Positions 25,546 through 34,297 are shown, counted from the stretch's first letter. The stretch: DNA of 64,000 bases from Bacillota bacterium (GCA_003242675.1 QGVE01000003.1:1-64000); one strand, 5' to 3'. The notes: a model not told the origin generated them from the sequence alone. Made by a program: numbers and translations.

Positions 25546-25588
25546 CGCCATCCCCCCGGGCCAGTGTATGCCGGCGGCCGGGGAGCGG

Positions 25589-26068
25589 TCACGTCGCTGC
25601 GCGGAAGGCGGCCTCCAGCCAGGGCGCGGCGGCGGCGACGGCCTGCAGCGGGTCAAGGTGGCCGATGCCGGGCAGGTACCCGGCGGGGCCGGTGACGGTG
25701 AGCGTACCCGCCGGCGCCGCCTGCTGACTGTCGGTTCCTGACGGCCGGGGCGGTGTCGCCACCAGCGCCGCGCGGATCATAAACGGGTTGGGGAACCCCT
25801 CCGGCAGGGGGCACGGCGGCAGCCCCGGCAGCGGGTGAGGCCCGCCAGGCCGGGCCGGCGGGGCCACCGCAGTCACGGGCGGGATGGCGACGCCGGGGAC
25901 GCCGGTTCCCCGCCCGCCCTGGACTCGGGCGGGTCCCAGCGCGGCCGGGCCGGGCGCGGGCAGGATCGGAGGCGGCCAGGGGAGCGGCGCAGGCGCCGGG
26001 TATGTAGGCATCACCGACCACCCGGGCCCGGGCAGGGCGCCGGTTCCGGAAGCGGGCTGGGCGTGCAT
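25589..26068 (-). CDS. Proline-rich protein of unknown function
   Basis: 159 aa, ATG at 26068 with an excellent ribosome site (GGAAAGGAGGG, 26084-26074), which is the main reason to believe it. Residues 20-90 are Pro/Gly/Ala-rich (YPAPAPLPWPPPILPAPG and similar), residues 95-150 more mixed with LTVTGPAGYLPGIGHLDPL. No signal peptide, helix or motif was recognised. With the small repeat gene after it, it forms a two-gene minus-strand island inside a + strand block, between tlyA and nadK. Confidence 0.6.
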   Translation of the reverse strand: MHAQPASGTGALPGPGWSVMPTYPAPAPLPWPPPILPAPGPAALGPARVQGGRGTGVPGVAIPPVTAVAPPARPGGPHPLPGLPPCPLPEGFPNPFMIRAALVATPPRPSGTDSQQAAPAGTLTVTGPAGYLPGIGHLDPLQAVAAAAPWLEAAFRAAT

Positions 26069-26237
26069 GGAGACCCTCCTTTCCACGCACCAGTCTACGC
26101 AGCCCCGCGGCGCGCGGCCACCGGCCCGCGGAGGCCTCTTGCCGGTGGCGGCGCTGCCCGGGATGCGGGAAGAGGAAGGATGAGGAAGAAAGCGAATACT
26201 ACTGAAAGATGTCTGCCCGCGGGGAGGCCGAGCCTGG

Positions 26238-27089
26238 ATGCCCACCTTCGCTCTCGTGATCAACGAGGACAAGCCGACCGCCGTCACGACCGGGGAACGG
26301 ATCCTGCAGAGGCTCGAGTCCAGCGGCGCCGCCGTGCTGCTGCACCCCGCGGCGGCCCGGCGCCTGGGAAGGCCCGACCTGGCGGTGCCCGAAGGGCCGC
26401 GCTGGGGCGAGGCCGACATGCTGATCGTGCTGGGCGGCGATGGCACCCTCATCCGGGCGGTGCAGCGCGTCGCCCCCTACGGCGTCCCGGTGCTGGGCAT
26501 CAACACCGGCCACCTGGGCTTTCTGACGGCCATGGAAAGCGGAGACGCCCTGGCGCAGCTGGACCGGGTGCTGGCGGGGGGCTACGAGCTCGAGGAGCGG
26601 ATGATGCTCCAGGCGACGGTGCTGCGGGACGGGCAGGCCTTAGCGGCGATGTCCGCGCTCAACGACGCCGTCATCTCCAAGGGCCCCCGCGCCCGGATGG
26701 TCCACCTGGAGGTCGTGGTGGGCGAGACGGAGGTGGCCCGCTACCGGGCCGACGGCGTCATCGTCGCGACGCCGACCGGGTCCACCGCCTACTCGCTCTC
26801 CGCCGGCGGGCCCGTCGTCGAGCCCACGGTGGACTGCCTGCTGATCACGCCGATCTGCCCCCACACCATGAGCGCCCGCTCGATCGTGGTGGGGGCAGAC
26901 GTCGCGGTGTCGATCCGCGTGGCGGCCAGCCCCGGCGAGGTGGGCCTGTCGGCGGACGGGTCGGACCCGTTCCCGCTCCTCCCCGGCGACGTGGTGCGGG
27001 TCGGGCGGGCGCCGTACACGGCCCGGCTGGTGCGGCTCCCCGGCTACTGCTTCTACGACGTGCTCCGGCGGAAGCTCTCGGGTACCTAG
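26238..27089 (+). CDS. nadK: NAD kinase
   Basis: 283 aa, phosphorylates NAD to NADP. Clear signatures: VLGGDGTLIRAV (GGDGT motif, about residue 66), NTGHLGFLTAM, DGVIVATPTGSTAYSLSAGGP and a C-terminal SARSIVVG-DGSDP region. ATG at 26238 with GGGGAGG about 11 bases upstream. Position before argR and recN is standard for Firmicutes. Confidence 0.96.
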   Translation: MPTFALVINEDKPTAVTTGERILQRLESSGAAVLLHPAAARRLGRPDLAVPEGPRWGEADMLIVLGGDGTLIRAVQRVAPYGVPVLGINTGHLGFLTAMESGDALAQLDRVLAGGYELEERMMLQATVLRDGQALAAMSALNDAVISKGPRARMVHLEVVVGETEVARYRADGVIVATPTGSTAYSLSAGGPVVEPTVDCLLITPICPHTMSARSIVVGADVAVSIRVAASPGEVGLSADGSDPFPLLPGDVVRVGRAPYTARLVRLPGYCFYDVLRRKLSGT

Positions 27090-27101
27090 CGGTATGCGCT
27101 C

Positions 27102-27134
27102 CTGCATATACAGGAATAATGGATGAATATGCAG
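27102..27134 (+). promoter_or_regulatory. Inverted repeat before argR, candidate ArgR site
   Basis: CTGCATAT (27102-27109) and ATATGCAG (27127-27134) form an 8-bp inverted repeat with 17 bases between, in the only AT-rich stretch of the area. TGAAT inside it matches half of an ARG box (known consensus TGAAT-N-ATTCA-like). Autorepression of argR is common, so an operator is plausible. Confidence 0.4.
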
Positions 27135-27221
27135 GGATTGTCCGAGGCGCCGCCGAATTGGCAGGGGAGACGGCCGCCACGTCCTCCCACGGACGGCCGA
27201 AGTGCAGGCGAGGTGAAGCGT

Positions 27222-27671
27222 GTGAAAGCACGTCGGCAGGCCAAGATTCTCGAACTGGTCCGCACGCGGGTGATTGAGACGCAGGAGGAGCTCGCCGCGG
27301 CGCTGGCCGCGGAAGGGATCCCCGTTACGCAGGCGACGATCTCCCGGGACATCAAGGAGCTGCAGCTGAACAAGGTCCCGACGCCCGACGGGCGCTACCG
27401 CTACGCCTTGCCCGAGGAGCCGGGCGCCGGCGCATGGGACAAGCGGCGCCGCATCTTCCGGGAGGCGGTGCTGACCATCGATCACAGCGGCAACATCGTC
27501 GTCGTCAAGTCGCTGCCCGGCACGGCCCAGGGCGTCGCGGCGGCCATCGACCACCTGAACTGGCCGGAGATGATCGGCTCGGTGGCCGGCGACGACACCG
27601 TGATGGTCGTGGTCAAGCCTGCAGAGGCAGCGGCGGAGGTCGCGGAGCGGCTGAAGGGCCTCATGCGCTGA
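27222..27671 (+). CDS. argR: Arginine repressor
   Basis: 149 aa, the standard ArgR/AhrC length. N-terminal winged helix (LVRTRVIETQEELAAALA and TQATISRDIKELQLNKV) and C-terminal arginine-binding hexamer domain (SLPGTAQGVAAAIDHL and GDDTVMVVVK). It controls arginine synthesis and breakdown genes; in Bacillus ahrC lies before recN as here. GTG 27222 follows AGGTGA at 5 bases; the frame is open back to 27123 but the extra sequence (PPNWQGRRPPRP) is not ArgR-like. Confidence 0.94.
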   Translation: MKARRQAKILELVRTRVIETQEELAAALAAEGIPVTQATISRDIKELQLNKVPTPDGRYRYALPEEPGAGAWDKRRRIFREAVLTIDHSGNIVVVKSLPGTAQGVAAAIDHLNWPEMIGSVAGDDTVMVVVKPAEAAAEVAERLKGLMR

Positions 27672-27686
27672 CAGGGAGGGCCTGGA

Positions 27687-29477
27687 GTGCTGGTCGAAAT
27701 CGCCATCGAGCAGTTTGCTCTGATAGACCAGGTGCGCCTGCAGTTCACCGAGGGGATGAACGTCCTGACCGGCGAGACCGGCGCCGGCAAGTCGATCATC
27801 CTTGACGCGGTGCAGGCCGTCCTGGGCGGGCGCACGTCGCCCGATGTGGTGCGCTCCGGCGAGGAGCGGGCCGTCATCGAGGCCGTCTTCGACGTGTCCG
27901 ATGCGCCGGAGACGCAGGCGGCCCTGGAGCGGCTGGGGGTGCCGGTGGACGAGGACGGGCTCCTGGTGATCCGGCGGGAGATCAGCCGCAAGGGGCGCGG
28001 CGTGATCCGCATGAACGGGCGAACCGTCACGGCCGGCATGCTCCGGGAGGCCACCCAGGGGCTGATGGACCTGCACGGCCAGCACGAACACCAGTCGCTG
28101 CTGCAGACCGACCGGCACCTGGACCTGCTGGACCAGTACGGCGGCTCGCTGCTGCAGGACGCCGCGAAGCCGCTGGAGATGCTGGACCGGTACGCCGGGC
28201 TGGACCTGCTCGGGATGCGCGCCCGGCTGGCCGAGGTGGTGCTGGCGCTCCACAAGGTGCAGGACGAGCTCCGGGAGCTGGTCGGCGACGAGCGGGACCG
28301 CGCCCGCCGGGAGGACCTCCTGCGCTTCCAGGTGGAGGAGCTGCGCGCCGCCGGGCTGCGGCCCGGCGAGGAGGAGGAGCTGGAGGCCGAGCACCGGATC
28401 CTGGCCAACGCCGAGCGGCTCCAGCGCGCCGCCGGGCAGGCCTACGCGCTGCTCTACGACGGCCTGGGGGGGCAGCCCAGCGCCGTGGACCTGCTGGGGC
28501 AGGTGAAGGCCGAGCTGGAGGACGCCCTGCGGCTGGACCCCAGCCTCGGCGAGGTCGTGGAGATGGTGAGCCAGGCGCTCGTACACGCGCAGGAGGCGAG
28601 CCACGCGCTCGTGGACTATCGGGAGCGGGTGGACCTGGATCCGCGGCGGCTGGCTGAGGTCGAGCGGCGCCTGGACCAGCTCGCGAGCCTCAAGCGGAAG
28701 TACGGCGACACCGTGGAGGAGATGCTCGACTACCTGTCCCGGGCCGAGCAGGAGCTGGAGCGCCTGGAGCACAGCGAGGAGCTGATCGCGGAACTGAAGG
28801 CGCGGGAGGAGGCCTTGGGCCGTGAGGCGGAGGCGCTGGCCGCAGCCCTGAGCGAGGCCCGTGAGGCGGCGGCGGCCCGGCTGGGCGAGCAGGTCGCCCG
28901 GGAACTGGCCGACCTGGGGATGCCGGCCGCCCGCTTCGTCGTCGCGGTGGAGCGGCCGCCCGAGCCGACGTACCGGGACGTCACCGCGCGCGGCTGGGAC
29001 CGGGTGGAGTTCCTCTTCTCGCCCAACCCGGGCGAGCCGGTGAAGCCGCTGGCGAAAATCGTCTCCGGCGGCGAGATGAGCCGCATCATGCTCGCGCTGA
29101 AGGCGATCCTGGCGCGCGTCGACAACATCCCGAGCCTCGTCTTCGACGAGGTGGATACGGGCATCTCCGGCCGTGCGGCGCAGGCCGTCGGCGAGAAGCT
29201 GGCGCGCATCGCCGGCGACCGCCAGGTGCTCTGCGTCACGCACCTGCCGCAGGTCGCCGCGCTGGCCGACCGCCATTTCCACATCGAAAAGGCGACGGAC
29301 GGCGGCCGCACGACGACCCGCTGTCGCGTGCTCAGCCCCGAGGGCCGCGTGGAGGAGATCGCGCGGATGATCGGCGGCGCGGAAGTGACCCAGTATACCC
29401 TGGCCGCCGCCCGCGATCTGATCCGCGCGGCCGAGGAGTGGAAGGCGCTGCAGCGCGGTCAGGCCGCGTCGGTGTGA
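27687..29477 (+). CDS. recN: DNA repair protein RecN
   Basis: 596 aa, SMC-like ATPase of double-strand break repair. Walker A GETGAGKSIILDAV near residue 33, two long coiled-coil arms (about 150-260 and 300-400), signature SGGEMSRIMLALKAI and Walker B VFDEVDTGISGRAAQ, then VTHLPQVAALAD. Slightly longer than the 555-570 aa common in the family; the extra residues are in the coiled coil. GTG start with GACAGGGAGGG upstream, 15 bases after argR. Confidence 0.95.
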   Translation: MLVEIAIEQFALIDQVRLQFTEGMNVLTGETGAGKSIILDAVQAVLGGRTSPDVVRSGEERAVIEAVFDVSDAPETQAALERLGVPVDEDGLLVIRREISRKGRGVIRMNGRTVTAGMLREATQGLMDLHGQHEHQSLLQTDRHLDLLDQYGGSLLQDAAKPLEMLDRYAGLDLLGMRARLAEVVLALHKVQDELRELVGDERDRARREDLLRFQVEELRAAGLRPGEEEELEAEHRILANAERLQRAAGQAYALLYDGLGGQPSAVDLLGQVKAELEDALRLDPSLGEVVEMVSQALVHAQEASHALVDYRERVDLDPRRLAEVERRLDQLASLKRKYGDTVEEMLDYLSRAEQELERLEHSEELIAELKAREEALGREAEALAAALSEAREAAAARLGEQVARELADLGMPAARFVVAVERPPEPTYRDVTARGWDRVEFLFSPNPGEPVKPLAKIVSGGEMSRIMLALKAILARVDNIPSLVFDEVDTGISGRAAQAVGEKLARIAGDRQVLCVTHLPQVAALADRHFHIEKATDGGRTTTRCRVLSPEGRVEEIARMIGGAEVTQYTLAAARDLIRAAEEWKALQRGQAASV

Positions 29478-29538
29478 GCGACGGCGGCGCGCGCTTTTTT
29501 CGGCACAAGATTCGAGCGAACCGCGGGCATGCTAGGTT

Positions 29539-29568
29539 GCATAACGCGGCGTCAACCTGGGTAACTTA
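29539..29568 (+). promoter_or_regulatory. Forespore (sigma-F/G-like) promoter of spoIVB
   Basis: GCATA (29539-29543), exactly 15 bases, then GGGTAACTTA (29559-29568). The Bacillus sigma-F pattern is GYATA-N15-GGNNANAHTR, matched at all but one fixed position. spoIVB is a forespore gene in Bacillus, so the fit is biologically sensible. Confidence 0.5.
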
Positions 29569-29690
29569 ATGTGCGCAGAGGCGGCGAGGTCAACTCCGCC
29601 GCCAGTTCTCTTAGAGACAGAGAGAAGTGGGAGACGCGGTGGAGAAGGGGTCCGCCCTGGGGAAGAGAAGCTTCAGGGAGGGACGCCCCG

Positions 29691-31181
29691 ATGTCGACCC
29701 GGGAGAAGTGGCGGAGGGCCACCGGCCTTCTGCTGGTCGTCCTGATCCTCTGCGTCTGTGCTACGCCGCAGTTCCGCACCTTTGTTTCCCTGCCCGCTCA
29801 CCTGCGCCTTCCCCAGGGCCAGGCCCACGAACTGTCGCTGGGCATCCCCTTCAGCACCGCCGTGCCCGCCTCGGGACCGGGGCTCGCGGTGGCGGGGACC
29901 GGATCCCCCGTCCAGCTGGCGGCCGAGCAGACCGGCCGGTACACGCTGGACGTGAAGCTGTTCGGCCTGATCCCGATCCGGCGCATGACGGTGGACGTCG
30001 TGCCGGAGATCCGGGTGGTTCCCGGCGGCCACTCCATCGGCGTGCGCCTGAAAAGCGACGGCGTCCAGATCGTGGGCTTTGCGTCGGTCGTCGATGAGGA
30101 GGGGCACACGCAGCAGCCCGGCCGGGCGGCCGGGCTCCAGATCGGCGACACCATCCTCGCCATCGATGGGCGGCCCGTGCGGGATGAGGACCACGCGGTC
30201 CACCTGTTCCAGGAGGCAGGCCGCCGGGGGCGGGAGATCACCCTCACGATCCGCCGGGGAGACGAGCGGCTGGAGCGCCGGGTGAAGCCCGTGCGGGAAA
30301 AGGAGTCGGGCCGCTGGAGGGTCGGGCTCTACATCCGTGACGGCGCCTCGGGCGTCGGAACGCTGACCTTCTACCATCCGCCCACCCGCACGTTCGGCGC
30401 GCTGGGCCACGTGATCGCCGAAGGCGAGAGCCGGCGCCCGTTCCGGTTCACCGAGGGGCAGGTCACCGCGGCCGAGGTGGTGCGGGTCCAGAAAGGGAAG
30501 CGGGCGGCCCCCGGTGAGAAGATCACCAGCCACCCCGACACCGGCAGCCGGCTGGGCGTGATCGAGAAGAACACGCCCTTCGGCATCTTCGGCCGGCTGC
30601 ACAGCCCGCTGAAGAACCCGCTTTACGCCGAGCCCCTGCCCGTGGCCATGGCCAGCCAGGTGAAGGAGGGTCCGGCGGAGATCCTCACCGTGGTCGACGG
30701 GCAGAAGATCGATCGGTTCGCCGTCGAGATCGTGCGGCTCATCCGCCAGCCCACCGCCGAGGGGAAGAACATGATCGTGCAGGTCACCGACCCCCGGCTG
30801 CTGGAGGCGACCGGCGGCATCGTCCAGGGGATGTCCGGCAGCCCCATCATCCAGGACGGCCGCGTGGTCGGGGCTGTGACCCACGTCTTCGTCAACGACC
30901 CGACCCGCGGCTACGGCGTGCTGATCGAGTGGATGCTGCAGGAAGCCGGCATCCTGAAAGCCGAGCCCAAGACCGAGCCCAAGTCCGAGCAGGACGAGTC
31001 CAGCCTCCGGGAGGCCCCCCTCCCGGAGGCTGCGCGCGCGGCATTTCACCTGCAGGATGAAAGGATCGACGGGAACGCTGGTGTATCAAGAACATGTGTA
31101 TACTTCAGAAATATCGTGTCACGGCCGTGCTTTTGTGGGGGTCGCACGCCCGGGAAAGCATGGCTTCCGGTTGGGGGTTGA
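29691..31181 (+). CDS. spoIVB: SpoIVB serine peptidase (S55)
   Basis: 496 aa. One membrane helix (GLLLVVLILCVCA, residues 12-24), a PDZ domain around residues 115-200 (AAGLQIGDTILAIDGRPV), and the S55 protease domain with His in FGALGHVIAEG and Ser in QGMSGSPIIQDG, followed by GYGVLIEWML. Secreted from the forespore, SpoIVB cuts SpoIVFA and so triggers pro-sigma-K processing in the mother cell. The family normally ends soon after the IEWML segment; here some 75 residues follow (KAEPKTEPKSEQDESS, then a stretch over a strong DNA hairpin). ATG at 29691 with GGGAGGGACG upstream. The next gene, spo0A, starts 9 bases later. Confidence 0.92.
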   Translation: MSTREKWRRATGLLLVVLILCVCATPQFRTFVSLPAHLRLPQGQAHELSLGIPFSTAVPASGPGLAVAGTGSPVQLAAEQTGRYTLDVKLFGLIPIRRMTVDVVPEIRVVPGGHSIGVRLKSDGVQIVGFASVVDEEGHTQQPGRAAGLQIGDTILAIDGRPVRDEDHAVHLFQEAGRRGREITLTIRRGDERLERRVKPVREKESGRWRVGLYIRDGASGVGTLTFYHPPTRTFGALGHVIAEGESRRPFRFTEGQVTAAEVVRVQKGKRAAPGEKITSHPDTGSRLGVIEKNTPFGIFGRLHSPLKNPLYAEPLPVAMASQVKEGPAEILTVVDGQKIDRFAVEIVRLIRQPTAEGKNMIVQVTDPRLLEATGGIVQGMSGSPIIQDGRVVGAVTHVFVNDPTRGYGVLIEWMLQEAGILKAEPKTEPKSEQDESSLREAPLPEAARAAFHLQDERIDGNAGVSRTCVYFRNIVSRPCFCGGRTPGKAWLPVGG

Positions 31182-31190
31182 ATCTTCAGC

Positions 31191-31976
31191 ATGGCGCCCG
31201 ACAAGATTCGGCTCCTCATCTGCGACGACAACCGCGAGTTCTGCGCGCTGCTTCAGGAGTACTTCCTGCTTCAGCCGGATATGGAGGTGGTCGGGGTCGC
31301 GCATGACGGGCTGGACGGGCTGGCGGCGATTCAGGAGCACTGGCCCGACGTGGTGCTGCTGGACATCATCATGCCGTACCTGGACGGGATCGGCGTGCTG
31401 GAGCAGCTGGCCCGGATCGGGCTGCCCCGCCGCCCGAAGATCCTGGCACTGTCGGCGTGCTGCCAGGAGTCCATCGCCCGGCGGGTGCTGGCGATGGGCG
31501 CGGACTACTACGTGGTCAAGCCGGTGGACCTGGAGATGCTCGGGGCCCGGGTGCGCCAGGTCGCGTCGGGGAGCCCGCTCCCGGCCCATCCGGCGCTGCG
31601 GCTCTCGCCGGCCGTCCCCGCGGCCGGCCACGTCCTCGACGAGGTGCATGCGCTCCTGCGCAGCCTGGGCATCCCGCCGCACCTGAAGGGCTACCGGTAC
31701 CTGGGGGACGCGGTCCTGCTCGTGCTGCAGCAGCCCGAGCTCCTGGGGGCGGTGACCAAGGACCTCTACCCCGCGATCGCCCGCAGCAACGGCACCACCG
31801 CCAGCCGGGTGGAGCGGGCGATCCGCCACGCCATCGGCATGGCCTGGGACCGGGGCCGGGACCAGCTGCAGCGGCTGGTGCGGCGGAGCGGGGAGAGCGC
31901 GCCGGCGAAGCCCACCAACTCGGAGTTCATCGCCGCGGTGGCGGACCGGCTGCGGGCGCGATCGGCGGCCGGGTGA
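31191..31976 (+). CDS. spo0A: Sporulation master regulator Spo0A
   Basis: 261 aa response regulator. Receiver domain residues 5-125 with acidic pocket CDD, phospho-Asp in VVLLDIIMPYLDG (about residue 60), Thr/Ser in LALSACC and Lys in YVVKPVDL. C-terminal DNA-binding domain from about residue 145 (VHALLRSLGIPPHLKGYRYL) to SRVERAIRHAIGMAW. Binds 0A boxes (TGTCGAA) and starts sporulation; candidate boxes are seen upstream of spoIIAA in this window. The 110 bases before its ATG are AT-rich compared with their surroundings and probably hold promoters, inside the C-terminal extension of spoIVB. Confidence 0.97.
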   Translation: MAPDKIRLLICDDNREFCALLQEYFLLQPDMEVVGVAHDGLDGLAAIQEHWPDVVLLDIIMPYLDGIGVLEQLARIGLPRRPKILALSACCQESIARRVLAMGADYYVVKPVDLEMLGARVRQVASGSPLPAHPALRLSPAVPAAGHVLDEVHALLRSLGIPPHLKGYRYLGDAVLLVLQQPELLGAVTKDLYPAIARSNGTTASRVERAIRHAIGMAWDRGRDQLQRLVRRSGESAPAKPTNSEFIAAVADRLRARSAAG

Positions 31977-32053
31977 GGCCCGCGGCGGCGTGCAGGGAAC
32001 TGCGCCCCCTCGGCAGAAATCGTCTGCAGGAGACGGCAGCAGGGGTGTGGCGG

Positions 32054-34117
32054 ATGCTGAACGTGGTGATCGTGGGTGCGGGCAAGGGCGGCACATCGCT
32101 GCTCAGCGCGCTGCTGAAGATGTCCCGGCGGGTGCGGGTGCTGGGGGTCGCCGACCAGCGACCCGACGCCCCGGGCCTCCGGCTGGCGGCGGCGCACGGG
32201 ATCCCGACGACGACCGACTTCACGGGGCTCGTCTGCCTGCCCGAGGTGGACGTCATCGTCGACGCGACGGGACAGCCCGGGCTTGACGAGGAGATCCGGC
32301 GGCTGAAGTGGCCGCGGGCGGTGGTCATCGAGGGGCTGGCGATGAACCTCATCCTCAGCTTCGTGGAGGAGAGCCACCGGCTCCTGCGCGCCCTCGAAGA
32401 GAGGGAGCTGGAGCGGGACGTCATGCTCGACTCGACCCACGACGCGATCGTGGCCGTGAACGCCGAGGGCGTGATCACCCTGATCAACCGGTCCGCCGAG
32501 AAGCTCCTGGGCGTGAGCCGGGACCAGGTGCTGGGCCGGAAGGCCGAGGAGGTCATCCCCAACACCCGGCTGCACGTGGTGCTGGCGACCGGGAAGCCGG
32601 AGCTCAACCAGCAGCAGGAGGTCGGCCGGACCACCATCGTCACCAACCGCGTCCCCGTGCGCCACAAGGACGGGCGGGTGGTCGGCGCCGTGGCCGTCTT
32701 CCGGGACATCACCGAGGTCAAGGCCCTGGCCGAGGAGATCTCGGGCCTGCGGGAGATGAAGGTGCTGCTGGAGGCGATCTTCAACTCGACGCAGGACGCC
32801 ATCTCGGTGGTGGACGAGAACGGCATCGGCTGGATGGTCAACCCGGCCTACACCGCGCTCACGGGCCTGAAGCCGGAGGAGGTCATCGGCAAGCCGGCGA
32901 CGGTCGACATCGACCCCTCCCAGGAGTCCATGCACCTGCAGGTGCTGCGCACCCGGCAGCCGGTCCGCAACGTGATGCTCCGGGTCGGCCCCCGGAAGCG
33001 GGAGGTCGTCGTCAACGTGGCCCCCATCCTGGTGGACGGCAAGCTGAAGGGCTCCGTGGGCGTGATCCGGGACGTGTCGGAGATCGCCCGGCTCTCCGCC
33101 GAGCTGGAGCAGCACCGCAAGCTCATCCGGCGGCTGACCTCCTCGTACACCTTCGACGAAATCATCGCCGACAGCCCCGTGATGCGGGAGGCGGTGGAAC
33201 AGGCCCGCCGGGCGGCGGCGACCCCGGCGACGGTGCTGCTCCGGGGCGAGAGCGGCACGGGCAAGGAGCTGTTCGCCCACGCCATCCACAACGCCTCGAG
33301 CCGGCGGCGGGGGCAGTTCATCCGGGTCAACTGCGCCGCCATCCCGGAGTCGCTGCTGGAGTCGGAGCTGTTCGGCTACGCCGAGGGCGCCTTCACCGGC
33401 GCCCGCAAGGGCGGCAAGCGGGGGCTGTTCGAAGAGGCGCACGGGGGCACCCTGTTCCTGGACGAGGTGGGCGAGCTGCCCCTCGGCCTGCAGGCGAAGC
33501 TGCTCCGGGTGCTGCAGGAGAAGGAGATCGTCCGGGTGGGCGAGGCGAAGCCGATCAAGGTGGACGTGCGGGTTATCGCCGCGACCAACGCCCCGCTGGA
33601 GGAGATGATCGCCAAGGGCAAGTTCCGGGAGGACCTGTACTATCGGCTCAACGTCATCCCCATCGTCATCCCGCCGCTCCGGCACCGGCAGGAGGACATC
33701 CCGAAGCTGGTCGCCCATTTAATCGAAAAGTTAAACAAGGAGTACGGGCGGAACGTGCGGGACATCGCGCCGGACGCGCTGCAGGTGCTCATGCAGTACC
33801 ACTGGCCGGGCAACGTGCGGGAGCTGGAGAACATCATCGGCCGGGCGATGATCGCCATGTCGGTGACGGACACGATCATCGAGCGGCGCTTCCTGCCGCC
33901 GCTGGGCGTCTCCCCGGCCTCCGAGTCGCCGTCCGCGCCGAACGGGCAGGCCCGGACGGCGGTGCGGCCGCTGTTCGAGGTGGTGGCCGAGGCGGAGAAG
34001 GCGGCCCTTCTGCAGGCGCTGAAGGAGACCAACGGGAACAAGACGGAGGCGGCGCGCCGGCTGGGGATCGCCCCGCGGACCCTCTATTACAAATTGGAGC
34101 GCTACGGACTGCTGTGA
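32054..34117 (+). CDS. Sigma-54-dependent activator with Rossmann-like and PAS domains
   Basis: 687 aa. Order: an N-terminal nucleotide-binding-like domain (NVVIVGAGKGGTSLLSAL at residue 3, then VDVIVDATGQPG near 75), PAS domain 1 (about 130-235), PAS domain 2 (about 250-360), AAA+ core (about 380-610) with Walker A GESGTGKE and the sigma-54 contact loop GAFTGA, and a Fis-type helix-turn-helix at the end (TEAARRLGIAPRTLYYKL). It resembles BkdR/RocR-type activators of amino acid catabolism. No receiver domain is present, so it likely senses a ligand or redox state. It lies directly upstream of a sigma-54 promoter and the leudh/buk/ptb cluster. ATG 32054 is chosen with AGGGG in front; GTG 32045 is possible. 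Confidence 0.9.
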   Translation: MLNVVIVGAGKGGTSLLSALLKMSRRVRVLGVADQRPDAPGLRLAAAHGIPTTTDFTGLVCLPEVDVIVDATGQPGLDEEIRRLKWPRAVVIEGLAMNLILSFVEESHRLLRALEERELERDVMLDSTHDAIVAVNAEGVITLINRSAEKLLGVSRDQVLGRKAEEVIPNTRLHVVLATGKPELNQQQEVGRTTIVTNRVPVRHKDGRVVGAVAVFRDITEVKALAEEISGLREMKVLLEAIFNSTQDAISVVDENGIGWMVNPAYTALTGLKPEEVIGKPATVDIDPSQESMHLQVLRTRQPVRNVMLRVGPRKREVVVNVAPILVDGKLKGSVGVIRDVSEIARLSAELEQHRKLIRRLTSSYTFDEIIADSPVMREAVEQARRAAATPATVLLRGESGTGKELFAHAIHNASSRRRGQFIRVNCAAIPESLLESELFGYAEGAFTGARKGGKRGLFEEAHGGTLFLDEVGELPLGLQAKLLRVLQEKEIVRVGEAKPIKVDVRVIAATNAPLEEMIAKGKFREDLYYRLNVIPIVIPPLRHRQEDIPKLVAHLIEKLNKEYGRNVRDIAPDALQVLMQYHWPGNVRELENIIGRAMIAMSVTDTIIERRFLPPLGVSPASESPSAPNGQARTAVRPLFEVVAEAEKAALLQALKETNGNKTEAARRLGIAPRTLYYKLERYGLL

Positions 34118-34164
34118 ACCGGGCGAGGCCGGCGGGCCTCGCCCGGCGCGCGCCCGGTGAGAAT

Positions 34165-34204
34165 CTGCAAAAAGTTGCAGGCACAGTTCTGCAGAATAAT
34201 GCAG
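34165..34204 (+). promoter_or_regulatory. Two 16-bp dyads, candidate activator binding sites (UAS)
   Basis: CTGCA-N6-TGCAG occurs twice, at 34165-34180 and 34189-34204, with centres 24 bp apart. A related half site (AATAATGCAG) follows at 34232-34241. They lie about 125-150 bp before the predicted start of the sigma-54 promoter, the usual distance for enhancer sites, and right after the activator gene. Confidence 0.65.
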
Positions 34205-34297
34205 GATTCTGCGGATGCAATAGTGGAAGAAAATAATGCAGGTCCGAGGGGGCGCTGCGCCGTGCTGGTTTCCTCCCCTCGCCCGCAGGGGCACAGG

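Noticed and set aside
26640..29282. Minus-strand open frame of 880 codons opposite recN and argR
   Set aside because: Same cause: antisense of GC-rich coding sequence, no ribosome site or recognisable domain.
31075..31130. Possible sigma-H promoter or 0A boxes directly before spo0A
   Set aside because: The stretch is AT-rich and probably a promoter, but no hexamer pair or TGTCGAA box could be placed with confidence.
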